Below, piece after piece: positions 8,692 through 16,178 of a DNA stretch of 26,668 nucleotides. The translations under genes were made by a program, and so were the position numbers. The stretch comes from an uncultured Clostridium sp. (GTDB lineage: Bacteria; Bacillota; Clostridia; Clostridiales; Clostridiaceae). The DNA lies in the NCBI GenBank assembly GCA_934746785.1, contig CAKVFO010000031.1, positions 1 through 26,668 on the forward strand. Direction: 5' to 3'. Below the pieces are notes generated by a model. It worked only from the letters and a program-made list of their open reading frames with translations. It ran no database searches and was not told the DNA's origin. The stretch's first letter is position 1. Each line of letters opens with the position of its first letter.

Positions 8692-8697
8692 AATACC

Positions 8698-9648
8698 CTA
8701 CTTTTTAGTTAGAACAACTTTTGTTCTTCTCTTTGAAACCTCTCCATCATAATCAAAAGCTTCAATACTTATTGTAAAATCTCTTCCCTTTGGAACTTGT
8801 ACCTTACTATATGGTATAACAAATTTAGTGTCATTTTCATCAACTGTTCCTACCCAATTATTATCAACAAAAATATTATATCCAAGTAAATCGACGTCCG
8901 GAACTTTATTCCATGTAACTAAAATTCCTTCCTTCTCTTGAACTGCTTTTAGCCCAGTTATAACTGATGGCTGCATTAATAATTCTATATTATTAGGTCC
9001 CCAGTTTCCATCTACTGGATTACCTACTCCTTGAACTTTTAAATCCTCACTAAACTGCCATATTCTCCATCTCTTCCATCCACCTTGATCTTCTGGAAAT
9101 GGTGGATTTCCTTTAATCTTTGTATACATTGCAATCCATAAAGGCATAGTTTTTAAGGGATACCCCTTACCTGGAACATAGAAGTTATTATAAAGACTTA
9201 TAAAGAAAGAACCAGTATAAAGCATTAATCTTCTTCTAGTTTTTCTTTCAAATCTCTTTCTAAATCTATCTATCCAATTAACTAACGTTGCAGTTGAAAT
9301 TGAATTATCTGTCGGAGTTTCTATGTCAATTACCGGAAATAAATCTCCATAATCTTTATTTCCAAAACCTTGTTGAAGAACAGATATAAAGTCATCACAT
9401 TGTCTATCCGCATCTGTCAAATCATATGAAGGTACACCAAAGTGATATGCACCTACAGGTATAGCAAATTCTCTTGCTTTACCTGCAAATTCTATGAACT
9501 TTCTATCAACTCTGAACTTTCCTGAACCTGAGCCTGATGACCTTAAGTATAAAAAATCTATTTTTGTTGCCAAAATACTAAAGTTTACATCTTGAGTATA
9601 TTCATTAATATCTATCCCAAATAAACTGTTGGCATTTCTATTCTGCAT
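8698..9648 (-). CDS. GH25 muramidase-like protein with C-terminal FN3-like domain, no signal peptide
   Basis: GH25 enzymes cleave the MurNAc-GlcNAc bond of peptidoglycan. The catalytic acidic residues appear conserved: Asp13 in GIDINEY, Asp108 and Glu110 in PVIDIET, and Asp213 in PVDGNW; the typical strand ending RIWQFS is also present. Residues about 228-316 look like a fibronectin type III fold (GLKAVQEKEGILVTWNKV, then GYNIFVDNNWVG). The ATG at 9648 has GGAGG with a short 4-nt spacer. The N-terminus MQNRNANSLFG is polar, so no classical export signal is seen. It might act from inside during sporulation lysis, leave by another route, or be a phage-derived endolysin. It is flanked by its own terminator and the two-component genes. 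Confidence 0.87.
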   Translation of the reverse strand: MQNRNANSLFGIDINEYTQDVNFSILATKIDFLYLRSSGSGSGKFRVDRKFIEFAGKAREFAIPVGAYHFGVPSYDLTDADRQCDDFISVLQQGFGNKDYGDLFPVIDIETPTDNSISTATLVNWIDRFRKRFERKTRRRLMLYTGSFFISLYNNFYVPGKGYPLKTMPLWIAMYTKIKGNPPFPEDQGGWKRWRIWQFSEDLKVQGVGNPVDGNWGPNNIELLMQPSVITGLKAVQEKEGILVTWNKVPDVDLLGYNIFVDNNWVGTVDENDTKFVIPYSKVQVPKGRDFTISIEAFDYDGEVSKRRTKVVLTKK

Positions 9649-9712
9649 AATTCCTCCATAATAAAATTTTTTACTTTACTATTATATTTATCTATGCATT
9701 AAAAAGTTACTT

Positions 9713-11227
9713 TTATTTTTTACACTTAAGTTTTACAAAGAAACTGATATCTTCTCCATAACATTCAGCATAAATTTCCCCTTCATGAAGTTCAACTATG
9801 TTTTTAGATATTGCAAGTCCTAATCCTGACCCGCCTGTATTTGTATTTCTTGATTCATCAACTCTGTAAAATCTATCAAATAATTTATCTACCTTTTCCT
9901 TTGGTATATGTCTTCCTCTATTTCTAATGACTACAGTGGCATAACCTTCACTTTCATATATACTTACTGAAATCTCACCTGGTTTATATGAATATTTAAC
10001 TGCATTAGTAAATAAATTTTCAAATACTCTAAGCATTTTATCTGGATCTAAATCAACTAAAATCCTTTCTTTTGATGTACTTTTCAATATAGTTAAATTA
10101 TTTTCTTCAAATAATGGCATAAGTTCTTCAATCAATTGAAATATAAATCCATTAAGATTTACTTCTACTTTATTAATCCTTATCCCATCATTATTAAATT
10201 TAGTATATTCAAATAAATCTTCAATTAATACTTTTAGTTTTTCTGACTTATTAAAAGCAATATCTAGATATTCGTTTTTAGTTTCTTCACTATCATATCT
10301 TCCCTCTTTAACAAGTCCTATGTATCCCATAATAGATGTTAATGGAGTTCTTAAGTCATGAGAAACATTTGTTATTAAATCAGCCTTAGTCTTTTCAGCA
10401 TTTCTTTTTGCAATAATCTTTTTATTAATTTCTTCTGCCATATAATTTATATTAGATGCAATTGTTCTTATTTCATCATTGCCTTCTTCTCTAATTCTAT
10501 AATCTAAATTTCCTCCAGCTATATTTCTTAAGCCTACCCCTATTTCATCTAAATACTTCATTTTCTTATTAGTTATTATGATAAATAAAATTATAAACAC
10601 AACAAATGATAACATTAATGCTAAGTAAGATTTATTTGATTCAAAAACATCATATCTAATTAAAGCTCTTGGTGCCTCTTCATATAAAAAATATCTTCTT
10701 TCTTCATTAAACTTTATAGGATATATATATTTAGCTGCTTCTCCTTCACCTTTTCCAATATTTGAAATTCCACCTACTACACTAAAAATATCTATTTTAT
10801 CTTCAACTACATTATAAGATTTTTTTAATACATTTCCATCCAAATCTGTTATATAAACTTTTATAGCGTCTCCTTTATTGTTTATTTCGTTAAACAAGTT
10901 GTTGAAGAAACTTTCTTCATTAAAATTAGGATTATTAACTACACCTTGAATTTCCTCCGCATAATGTTCTGCCCTACTATTTATATCATTATAGTTATAT
11001 TCAATATTAGCTATCCTGTTTTCCTTTATCATAGCTTTGTTTATAAAACCATAAAATATAAATGATACTACGAAACATATGGCTACTACTACCATCACTT
11101 CAAACCTTATACTTCTTTCAATTTCCTCCATAAGCTTATCGCCATATTTTCTAAATGGATTAAAAAATTTACTTATATATATACGTTTTAGTACTCTTTT
11201 TAATATATTATCTTTCTTATTTATCAA
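9713..11227 (-). CDS. Sensor histidine kinase (VanS/PhoR-like)
   Basis: Membrane sensor kinase for the regulator encoded just upstream. Numbering is from the TTG at 11227 (504 residues). A basic cytoplasmic tail comes first, then TM1 at about 43-63, an extracytoplasmic sensor region (64-200), TM2 at about 201-219, HAMP (220-275), HisKA with phospho-acceptor His290 in NVSHDLRTPLTSI, and HATPase_c with the N box ENLFTNAVKYS and G2 box GSGLGLAI. The G1 box reads RNRGRHIP, with Asn where Asp is usual, a variation I recall in VanS-type kinases. The gene overlaps the regulator by 11 bp. A TTG at 11239 is also in frame but abuts the GGGGAG box, so I prefer 11227; the start is uncertain. The signal is unknown. 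Confidence 0.9.
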   Translation of the reverse strand: MINKKDNILKRVLKRIYISKFFNPFRKYGDKLMEEIERSIRFEVMVVVAICFVVSFIFYGFINKAMIKENRIANIEYNYNDINSRAEHYAEEIQGVVNNPNFNEESFFNNLFNEINNKGDAIKVYITDLDGNVLKKSYNVVEDKIDIFSVVGGISNIGKGEGEAAKYIYPIKFNEERRYFLYEEAPRALIRYDVFESNKSYLALMLSFVVFIILFIIITNKKMKYLDEIGVGLRNIAGGNLDYRIREEGNDEIRTIASNINYMAEEINKKIIAKRNAEKTKADLITNVSHDLRTPLTSIMGYIGLVKEGRYDSEETKNEYLDIAFNKSEKLKVLIEDLFEYTKFNNDGIRINKVEVNLNGFIFQLIEELMPLFEENNLTILKSTSKERILVDLDPDKMLRVFENLFTNAVKYSYKPGEISVSIYESEGYATVVIRNRGRHIPKEKVDKLFDRFYRVDESRNTNTGGSGLGLAISKNIVELHEGEIYAECYGEDISFFVKLKCKK

Positions 11228-11924
11228 TTTTATATCCAACTCCCCATACTGTTTTTATAAACTTCGGCTTTCTTGGACTTTCCTCAATTTTTTCTCTAAT
11301 CTTTCTTATATGAACCATAACAGTATTATCGGATTCCATAAATTCTTGATTCCATACACTTTCATAAATATTAGTTATGGAAAATACTTTTCCTCTGTTT
11401 TTTCCTAAAAGGACTAATATATCAAATTCAGTAGGTGTAAGCTTTATTAATTCACCTGAAATTGTTACTTCATGAGTATCTAAATTTATTTCTAAATCAT
11501 CTATTATAATTTTATTTTCATCATAAATATTATCTTCCTTTTTATTAGCCTTTGGGTTTAATCTATAAAATCTTCTAAGCTGAGACTTTACTCTTGCAAC
11601 AAGTTCTAAAGGATTGAACGGTTTTGTTAAATAGTCATCTGCTCCCATATTTAATCCTAATATTTTATCTATATCCTCTGATTTTGCTGACAACATTATA
11701 ATAGGCATTTCTCTATCTTCTCTAATTCTTAAGCATGTATCTATCCCATTAAGTTTTGGCATCATTACATCTAATATAACTAAATCAATCTCCTCTTCAT
11801 CAATAACTTTTAAAGCTTCTTCACCATCATTACACTTTACAGTATCATAGCCTTCGCTTTTTAAATATATCTCAACTAAATCTCTAATTTCTTTTTCATC
11901 GTCTACAATTAATATTCTTTCCAT
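11217..11924 (-). CDS. OmpR/PhoB-family response regulator
   Basis: DNA-binding partner of the downstream kinase. The receiver domain (1-120) has the acidic pair in IVDDE, phospho-acceptor Asp52 in VILDVMMP, Ser79 in IIMLSAK and Lys101 in YLTKPF. A winged-helix output domain follows, with LTPTEFDILVLL, VWNQEF, VHIRKIREKI and the C-terminal VWGVGYKI. The start is ATG at 11924 with GGAGGG 9 nt upstream, giving 235 residues. An upstream in-frame start at 11981 would add a hydrophobic tail not found in the family. The four ~11-bp-spaced repeats upstream suggest autoregulation. Confidence 0.95.
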   Translation of the reverse strand: MERILIVDDEKEIRDLVEIYLKSEGYDTVKCNDGEEALKVIDEEEIDLVILDVMMPKLNGIDTCLRIREDREMPIIMLSAKSEDIDKILGLNMGADDYLTKPFNPLELVARVKSQLRRFYRLNPKANKKEDNIYDENKIIIDDLEINLDTHEVTISGELIKLTPTEFDILVLLGKNRGKVFSITNIYESVWNQEFMESDNTVMVHIRKIREKIEESPRKPKFIKTVWGVGYKIDK

Positions 11925-11993
11925 GTCTTTTATCCCTCCATTTCTTAAAACAATTATAATTATAATTTTCACTATATACATTGTACAATCTAT

Positions 11994-12034
11994 ATCTTAA
12001 CTAAAATCTTTATAACATCTTAATTTTTTCTTAG
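11994..12034 (-). promoter_or_regulatory. Array of four direct repeats upstream of the response regulator
   Basis: On the minus strand TTAAGAT, TAAAGAT, TTAAGAT and a weaker CTAAGAA occur with starts 11-12 bp apart (plus-strand ATCTTAA at 11994 and 12017, ATCTTTA at 12006, TTCTTAG at 12028). Helically phased direct repeats are typical of OmpR/PhoB-class binding sites. The site lies 70-110 bp before the regulator start. The rest of the 388-bp spacer (11925-12312) holds a broken frame, a hairpin and the NUDIX terminator. Confidence 0.6.
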
Positions 12035-12043
12035 TTTTAGTAG

Positions 12044-12187
12044 AATGTAGAAGGAAGTGTACTTGAGAATAAGAGTGTATTTTTCTTGAATGATTATTTC
12101 AAATCAAGGTCTTTCTAGAATGCAGGAATGAAGGATAAAATTCTAAGTCGTAAACTCTTAGAATTTTGTAGGGATTGTATATTTTAA
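12044..12187 (+). other. Unexplained interrupted reading frame with internal hairpin
   Basis: A plus-strand frame is open from 12044 to TAA at 12185 except for one TAG at 12116. It reads NVEGSVLENKSVFFLNDYF, then a short run to the stop, then NAGMKDKILSRKLLEF and a few more residues. It has no clear ribosome binding site. It contains a perfect 11-bp stem with a 9-nt loop (AAAATTCTAAG 12137-12147 / CTTAGAATTTT 12157-12167). It may be a gene remnant, a dispersed repeat or a structured RNA; I do not recognise it. Confidence 0.3.
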
Positions 12188-12263
12188 TTACAAATTTTTT
12201 TAGCTGAAATTTTAGAAATATCAATATACCTCATTGTCACAATAAATACATACTTAAGAATGA

Positions 12264-12300
12264 AAAAGACAGCTTATATCTTAAATACAAGCTGTCTTTT
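12264..12300 (-). terminator. Terminator of ddl-NUDIX unit
   Basis: A perfect 12-bp stem (AAAAGACAGCTT / AAGCTGTCTTTT; 12264-12275 and 12289-12300) with a 13-nt loop lies 13 nt after the NUDIX stop. The minus strand ends in TTTTTC. Confidence 0.88.
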
Positions 12301-12312
12301 ATAAATACTTAT

Positions 12313-12918
12313 CTATTTTATTATCTTTATAAAGTTCTCAAGAATTGCCGCTGTAATTCCCCAAATAGCATAATCTTCATACTTGTAAAAAGTAGTTTTA
12401 TAAATTCCTTCTGAAAACTTATATGATTTGCCCCCAACAACTAAATCATAAGGAAAATCATCTGGCACCTTAGGAATAAGTTTTCCTTCTGATACTATAG
12501 GCTCTATATTTATTAATTCATCTATAGGTACATAAAAGATACTATCAACTTCCATCTCATTTATATTAAGTTCTGCCAGCTCCTTTATCTCACCTAAAAA
12601 AGAATGAATTATAAGCCTGTTATGTCTAACTAAAATATCTAACTCCTTAATTATATCTATACTCTTAAATCCCAGCTCTTCTCTAATTTCTCTAAAAGCT
12701 GCTTCCTTAGGAGTTTCATCTTTTTCTATTCCCCCTCCTGGAAAACAGATATCCCCTGGCTGCTTTCTCATTTTTTTAGATCTTACTTCAAATAATATAT
12801 GCAGTCTTCCTTTTATATTAACTATAGGTATAATTACCGAAGCTCTCTTCATTTCTTCCCATCCATTAATATACGGTTTTCTATCTTTAATCTTTGTATA
12901 TATATAATTAATATCCAT
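12313..12918 (-). CDS. NUDIX hydrolase, CoA pyrophosphatase-like
   Basis: NUDIX hydrolases cleave nucleoside diphosphates linked to another moiety. The complete Nudix box is present as G(5)E(7)REIREELGF, beginning GGGIEKDETPKEAAF. In front of it KKMRKQPGDICFPGG resembles the extra motif of the CoA-pyrophosphatase (NudL/YeaB) group, so coenzyme A or acyl-CoA is the likeliest substrate; this is inference from motif. Length is 201 residues, complete. It starts 6 nt after the ddl stop, with its AGGA box inside the end of ddl, so the two are probably translationally linked. It ends at a clear terminator. Confidence 0.88.
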   Translation of the reverse strand: MDINYIYTKIKDRKPYINGWEEMKRASVIIPIVNIKGRLHILFEVRSKKMRKQPGDICFPGGGIEKDETPKEAAFREIREELGFKSIDIIKELDILVRHNRLIIHSFLGEIKELAELNINEMEVDSIFYVPIDELINIEPIVSEGKLIPKVPDDFPYDLVVGGKSYKFSEGIYKTTFYKYEDYAIWGITAAILENFIKIIK

Positions 12919-12924
12919 ATTATC

Positions 12925-13842
12925 CTATCTCTTTTGCTTTAAAGATTCTTTTATTATTAAATCTAACAGTCCGCTGTAGCTTATACCCTTACCTGCTGCA
13001 CTTTTAGGGAATAAACTATTCTTAGTCATTCCTGGTAATGTATTTACTTCTAAAACATAAGGTTTCTTATCAGCTGTTATAATCATATCAACTCTTGAAT
13101 AAGCTGCACATTTTAAAACTCTATGAGTATCCAGAGCCATCTTTTCAACTTCTTCCTTTAAGTCACCTTCAAGTTCTATAACATATTCATCAGAACCACC
13201 ATCAACATACTTAGCTGTAAAGTCAAAGAATTCATATTCATCACTTGGTTTTATAGCTACTACTGGGAACATTTCTTTTCCTAATATAGGACAAGTTATT
13301 TCATCACCCTTTATGAATTTTTCTATCATAACTTCTGTATCCCATTTAAAGGCTTCTTCAACGCTGTTCTTAATATCTTTTTCTTCTTTAACTATGAAAG
13401 TCGCGACGCTTGATCCTCCATGAGTTGGCTTAACAACTACTGGATAGCCTAAAGCTTTTATTTCATCATAATTAATTTCATCATCTTCTCTTAAGTTTAT
13501 CCAAGGTGCTGTTCTAATTCCTGCTGCCTTTAATAAACTCTTTGTCATATCTTTATCCATGCATGCTGCACTACTTAAAGGGCCACATCCTGAATAAGGT
13601 ATTCCTAATGTTTGTAGCACAGATTGAACTGTTCCATCTTCTCCGAATTGTCCATGAAGTGCTAATAAAGCAAAATCTAAGTTTTCATCCTTAACCTTAT
13701 TTACTATGTCCATTTTTTCATCTATGACTATTGAAACTACTTCATATTTATTTTTATCTATACTATTAACTATACCTTCTCCACTTTTAATTGAAATTTC
13801 TCTTTCTGAGGAAATCCCCCCCATTATTACTCCAACTTTCAT
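12925..13842 (-). CDS. ddl: D-alanine--D-alanine ligase
   Basis: ATP-grasp ligase that makes the D-Ala-D-Ala dipeptide for peptidoglycan precursors. Recognisable are SSEREIS with Glu13, ALHGQFGEDG (62-70), KPTHGGSSV (138-146), the omega-loop pair Lys211-Tyr212 in FTAKYVDGG, and VLEVNTLPGMT (263-273). The Tyr at 212 fits D-Ala-D-Ala rather than D-Ala-D-lactate ligases. The 305-residue length is at the short end of the family, and all motifs are present. ATG at 13842 has AGGAGG 7 nt upstream. It is the first gene of a two-gene unit with the NUDIX hydrolase. No murF is adjacent, and no vanH, vanX or D-lactate-type ligase is in the window. Confidence 0.97.
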   Translation of the reverse strand: MKVGVIMGGISSEREISIKSGEGIVNSIDKNKYEVVSIVIDEKMDIVNKVKDENLDFALLALHGQFGEDGTVQSVLQTLGIPYSGCGPLSSAACMDKDMTKSLLKAAGIRTAPWINLREDDEINYDEIKALGYPVVVKPTHGGSSVATFIVKEEKDIKNSVEEAFKWDTEVMIEKFIKGDEITCPILGKEMFPVVAIKPSDEYEFFDFTAKYVDGGSDEYVIELEGDLKEEVEKMALDTHRVLKCAAYSRVDMIITADKKPYVLEVNTLPGMTKNSLFPKSAAGKGISYSGLLDLIIKESLKQKR

Positions 13843-13883
13843 TAATGTGCCTCCTAAATCTTTTCTTTAATCATCTATAATAA

Positions 13884-13912
13884 ATTATATTCTCAAAATA
13901 AAAAATGGTTAA
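13884..13912 (-). promoter_or_regulatory. Candidate ddl promoter
   Basis: On the minus strand TATAAT (13884-13889) has a 17-nt spacer to TTAACC (13907-13912). The -35 would lie in the stem of the nth terminator. Weak -35, good -10. Confidence 0.4.
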
Positions 13913-13960
13913 GTACCACTAACTCGTAATTTTTACTAACTAGTGGCACAAACCATTTTT
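13901..13960 (-). terminator. Terminator of plsC-nth
   Basis: An outer stem (AAAAATGGTT 13901-13910 / AACCATTTTT 13951-13960) and an inner CCACTA/TAGTGG stem make a long hairpin that overlaps the nth stop codon. On the minus strand it runs into TTTTTT. Confidence 0.82.
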
Positions 13961-14606
13961 ACTTCTTTTTTATATTTCTCACTTCTTTTTTATAGTACTT
14001 ACATACATCTGTTAAAGGACATTCTTCACACTTAGGTCTTCTTGCAATACAGCATCTTCTTCCATGGAATATTAATAAATGATGTGTAATAGACCATTCT
14101 CTTTTAGGCAGTTCTTTTTGGAGCTGCTTTTCAACTTCTAATACATTATCAGAATCTGCAAGGCCAAGCCTATTAGACACTCTAAATACATGCGTGTCTA
14201 CAGCTATTGACGGAACTCCAAAAGCATTAGATAACACCACATTAGCAGTTTTTCTTCCTGCTCCAGCTAAAGATGTTATGCCTTCCATAGTATTAGGAAC
14301 TTCTCCTCCAAAGTTTTCTTTAAGCTGATTACACATCATTATTAAATTTTTAGCTTTATTTTTATAAAGACCTATCTGACGTATTTTTTCTTCAAGTTCT
14401 TCATTAGTTAAAGTTAAAAATGCATCTAAGTCTGGATAATCTCTAAATAATGTTTCAGTTATTTCATTTACCTTTTTATCTGTTGTCTGAGCGGATAAAA
14501 TTGTGGCTACTAACAATTGAAAAGGTGATTCATGATTTAATTCACATTTTGCATCAGGATACATTTCTTTTAATAATTCCAATATTTTTTTAGTCTTTGG
14601 TTTCAT
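13959..14606 (-). CDS. nth: Endonuclease III
   Basis: Base-excision-repair DNA glycosylase/AP lyase acting on oxidised pyrimidines. Helix-hairpin-helix LAGAGRKTANVVL carries the Schiff-base Lys119; catalytic Asp137 is in VDTHVFRVSNRLG. The C-terminal 4Fe-4S ligands are spaced C-x6-C-x2-C-x5-C (Cys186, 193, 196, 202). Other signatures are LLVATILSAQTTD near residue 31 and the 215-residue length, both typical. Its ATG directly abuts the plsC stop (TAA then ATG), with GAGGAG inside plsC, so it is translationally coupled. The pairing with plsC looks like operon economy rather than shared function. Confidence 0.97.
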   Translation of the reverse strand: MKPKTKKILELLKEMYPDAKCELNHESPFQLLVATILSAQTTDKKVNEITETLFRDYPDLDAFLTLTNEELEEKIRQIGLYKNKAKNLIMMCNQLKENFGGEVPNTMEGITSLAGAGRKTANVVLSNAFGVPSIAVDTHVFRVSNRLGLADSDNVLEVEKQLQKELPKREWSITHHLLIFHGRRCCIARRPKCEECPLTDVCKYYKKEVRNIKKK

Positions 14607-15311
14607 TTATTTATATACTCCTCTATAATTTTCAGGTAAAAGTTTAGCTATAGATTTCATTATTGTTGTTAAACATCTATCTTCATAATCATGCTTTTCT
14701 TCATCTTTTTCTCGCTTTGTAAGAACTACAGGTTCTCCAAACTTTACATTAACTTTAGCATGATGCCATGTTTCTTTTCCCATATCATGAGAATCATCTA
14801 TAGGTAAAAGTTTTTCTGTGCCTGTCATTCCTATTGGAATAATAGATGCCTTTGTCAGCCTAGCTAATAATAGTATTCCCTTTTTACCTTCTATCATTTC
14901 ACCTGTTCTGCTTCTAGTTCCTTCTGGGAATATCATTATGTTTTCCCCATTCTTTAACGTCTTAACCATAGCAGTTATAGCTTCTTTATCGGCAGTGTTA
15001 GGTTTTACTTTAATATTCTTAACTATTTCTGTTCCTATCTTTGTTATAGGATCATCGGATAACTTTGCTCCGGCAATAAAATATGGATCAAAATCTTTCT
15101 TTAATATAGAACTTAAAACAAGACCATCTGAATTACTTAAGTGATTACATATAAAAATCTTAGGCCCTTCTATATCTTTTATTTCTTCATATCCTTCTAT
15201 ATTTAAATCAGCATATTTTTTTATATATCCGTTCATTATCTTTTTTCCTAATGCAATAACAAGTGATTCTGGCATTAGCTCAAATATCTTAACAACTATT
15301 GGAGATAACAT
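14607..15311 (-). CDS. plsC: 1-acyl-sn-glycerol-3-phosphate acyltransferase (PlsC family)
   Basis: Transfers an acyl group to lysophosphatidic acid to form phosphatidic acid at the inner membrane face. The catalytic HX4D is His57-Asp62 (NHLSNSDG), the glycerolphosphate-binding motif is FPEGTRS at 128-134, and the PIGMTG block follows near 157. Length is 234 residues, typical. The hydrophobic N-terminus (IVVKIFELMPESLVIALG) may be a membrane-associating helix. ATG at 15311 follows AAGGAG. It is coupled to nth downstream. Substrate specificity among lysophospholipids is not resolved by sequence. Confidence 0.93.
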   Translation of the reverse strand: MLSPIVVKIFELMPESLVIALGKKIMNGYIKKYADLNIEGYEEIKDIEGPKIFICNHLSNSDGLVLSSILKKDFDPYFIAGAKLSDDPITKIGTEIVKNIKVKPNTADKEAITAMVKTLKNGENIMIFPEGTRSRTGEMIEGKKGILLLARLTKASIIPIGMTGTEKLLPIDDSHDMGKETWHHAKVNVKFGEPVVLTKREKDEEKHDYEDRCLTTIMKSIAKLLPENYRGVYK

Positions 15312-15450
15312 TTTCTCACTCTCCTTTTATGTATTTTAAAACTCTAACTAATTATATGTCACTTTATTTTAAAAGTCTATTTAACAGAAGAGTATTTACT
15401 CTTTTATTCTAAAGTTCTCTTACTCTACAGAATAAAAGACCTTAAAGTAA

Positions 15451-15491
15451 GTGTACAAAGGTTCTAAAAGTAAAATAATTTCCTATACGTT
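15451..15491 (+). repeat. Dispersed intergenic repeat, copy B (internal deletion)
   Basis: The sequence is GTGTACAAAGGTTCTAAAAG followed by a tail ending TTTCCTATACGTT. It matches both ends of the copy at 18885 but lacks the hairpin block between GTACAAA and AGGTTCT, so it looks like a deletion derivative. Its right end abuts the cysE terminator U-run. The remaining part of the 238-bp plsC-cysE spacer is AT-rich with nothing else recognised. Confidence 0.75.
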
Positions 15492-15537
15492 AAAAAAAGC
15501 ACTCATTAAGCCTTTTACCTTAAGCTTAATGAATGCT
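15492..15537 (-). terminator. Terminator of cysK-cysE
   Basis: A 14-bp stem with one G-U pair (15498-15511 and 15524-15537, arms AGCACTCATTAAGC and GCTTAATGAATGCT) lies 12 nt after the cysE stop. The minus strand ends in seven T. Confidence 0.9.
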
Positions 15538-15549
15538 ATAAAATACTTA

Positions 15550-16137
15550 TTAAATTACCATATCATTATATATCTTTTGTTTCTTGCCTCTAAAGTTCTC
15601 TATTTCAATAACAGTAGCATTAGCTCTTCTAACAATATTCTTAGCTGGAATTCCTACAGCTGTTGCTCCATCTGGAACATTTTTAACTACAACTGCATTA
15701 GCTCCAACCTTTGCATCATTTCCTATAACTATAGGACCTAAAACCTTTGCTCCTGCCCCTATTACAACATTATTACCTACTGTTGGATGGCGTTTACCTT
15801 TATCTTTCCCAGTACCTCCCAAAGTTACTCCATGATAAAGAGTTACATCATCACCTACTTCTGCTGTTTCACCAATTACTACACCCATTCCATGATCAAT
15901 AAATAATCCTTTTCCTATTGTTGCGCCTGGATGAATTTCTATTCCTGTAAGAAATCTAGAGATTTGTGAAATCAATCTAGCTAAAAAGAATAATTTATGC
16001 TTATAAAAGAAGTGTGAAATTCTATATGCAATTAAAGCATGAATGGATGGATACAATAAAAATACCTCTAACTTAGTTCTTGCTGCTGGATCACTTTCTA
16101 AAACTCTATTTAAATCATGTTTTAAATTCTTAAACAC
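15550..16137 (-). CDS. cysE: Serine O-acetyltransferase (short form)
   Basis: Acetylates L-serine with acetyl-CoA to give O-acetylserine, the substrate of CysK. A short helical N-terminus (1-65) is followed by left-handed beta-helix hexapeptide repeats (IEIHPGATIGKGLFIDHGMG, VVIGETAEVGDDVTLYHGVT). The catalytic Asp81-His82 pair is in FIDHGMG, and the flexible loop is GKDKGKRHPTV. At 195 residues it is the short form without the extended N-terminal domain of enterobacterial CysE. The C-terminus ends in isoleucine (NDMVI), the residue known to dock into CysK. The start is GTG at 16137 with AAGGAG 11 nt upstream. It lies 41 nt after cysK in one operon. Confidence 0.95.
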   Translation of the reverse strand: MFKNLKHDLNRVLESDPAARTKLEVFLLYPSIHALIAYRISHFFYKHKLFFLARLISQISRFLTGIEIHPGATIGKGLFIDHGMGVVIGETAEVGDDVTLYHGVTLGGTGKDKGKRHPTVGNNVVIGAGAKVLGPIVIGNDAKVGANAVVVKNVPDGATAVGIPAKNIVRRANATVIEIENFRGKKQKIYNDMVI

Positions 16138-16178
16138 AATATCTACAACTCCTTTTATAATAATTCTTTAAAGCATTT

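Noticed and set aside
11925..11981. Hydrophobic N-terminal extension of the response regulator (MYIVKIIIIIVL)
   Set aside because: The OmpR family begins at MERILIVDD, and ATG 11924 has a GGAGGG box.
7289..13842. Vancomycin resistance cluster
   Set aside because: VanW-like, VanS/VanR-like and ligase genes are present, but Ddl has the Lys-Tyr pair of D-Ala-D-Ala ligases and there is no vanH, vanX or D-lactate-type ligase. These are ordinary chromosomal genes.
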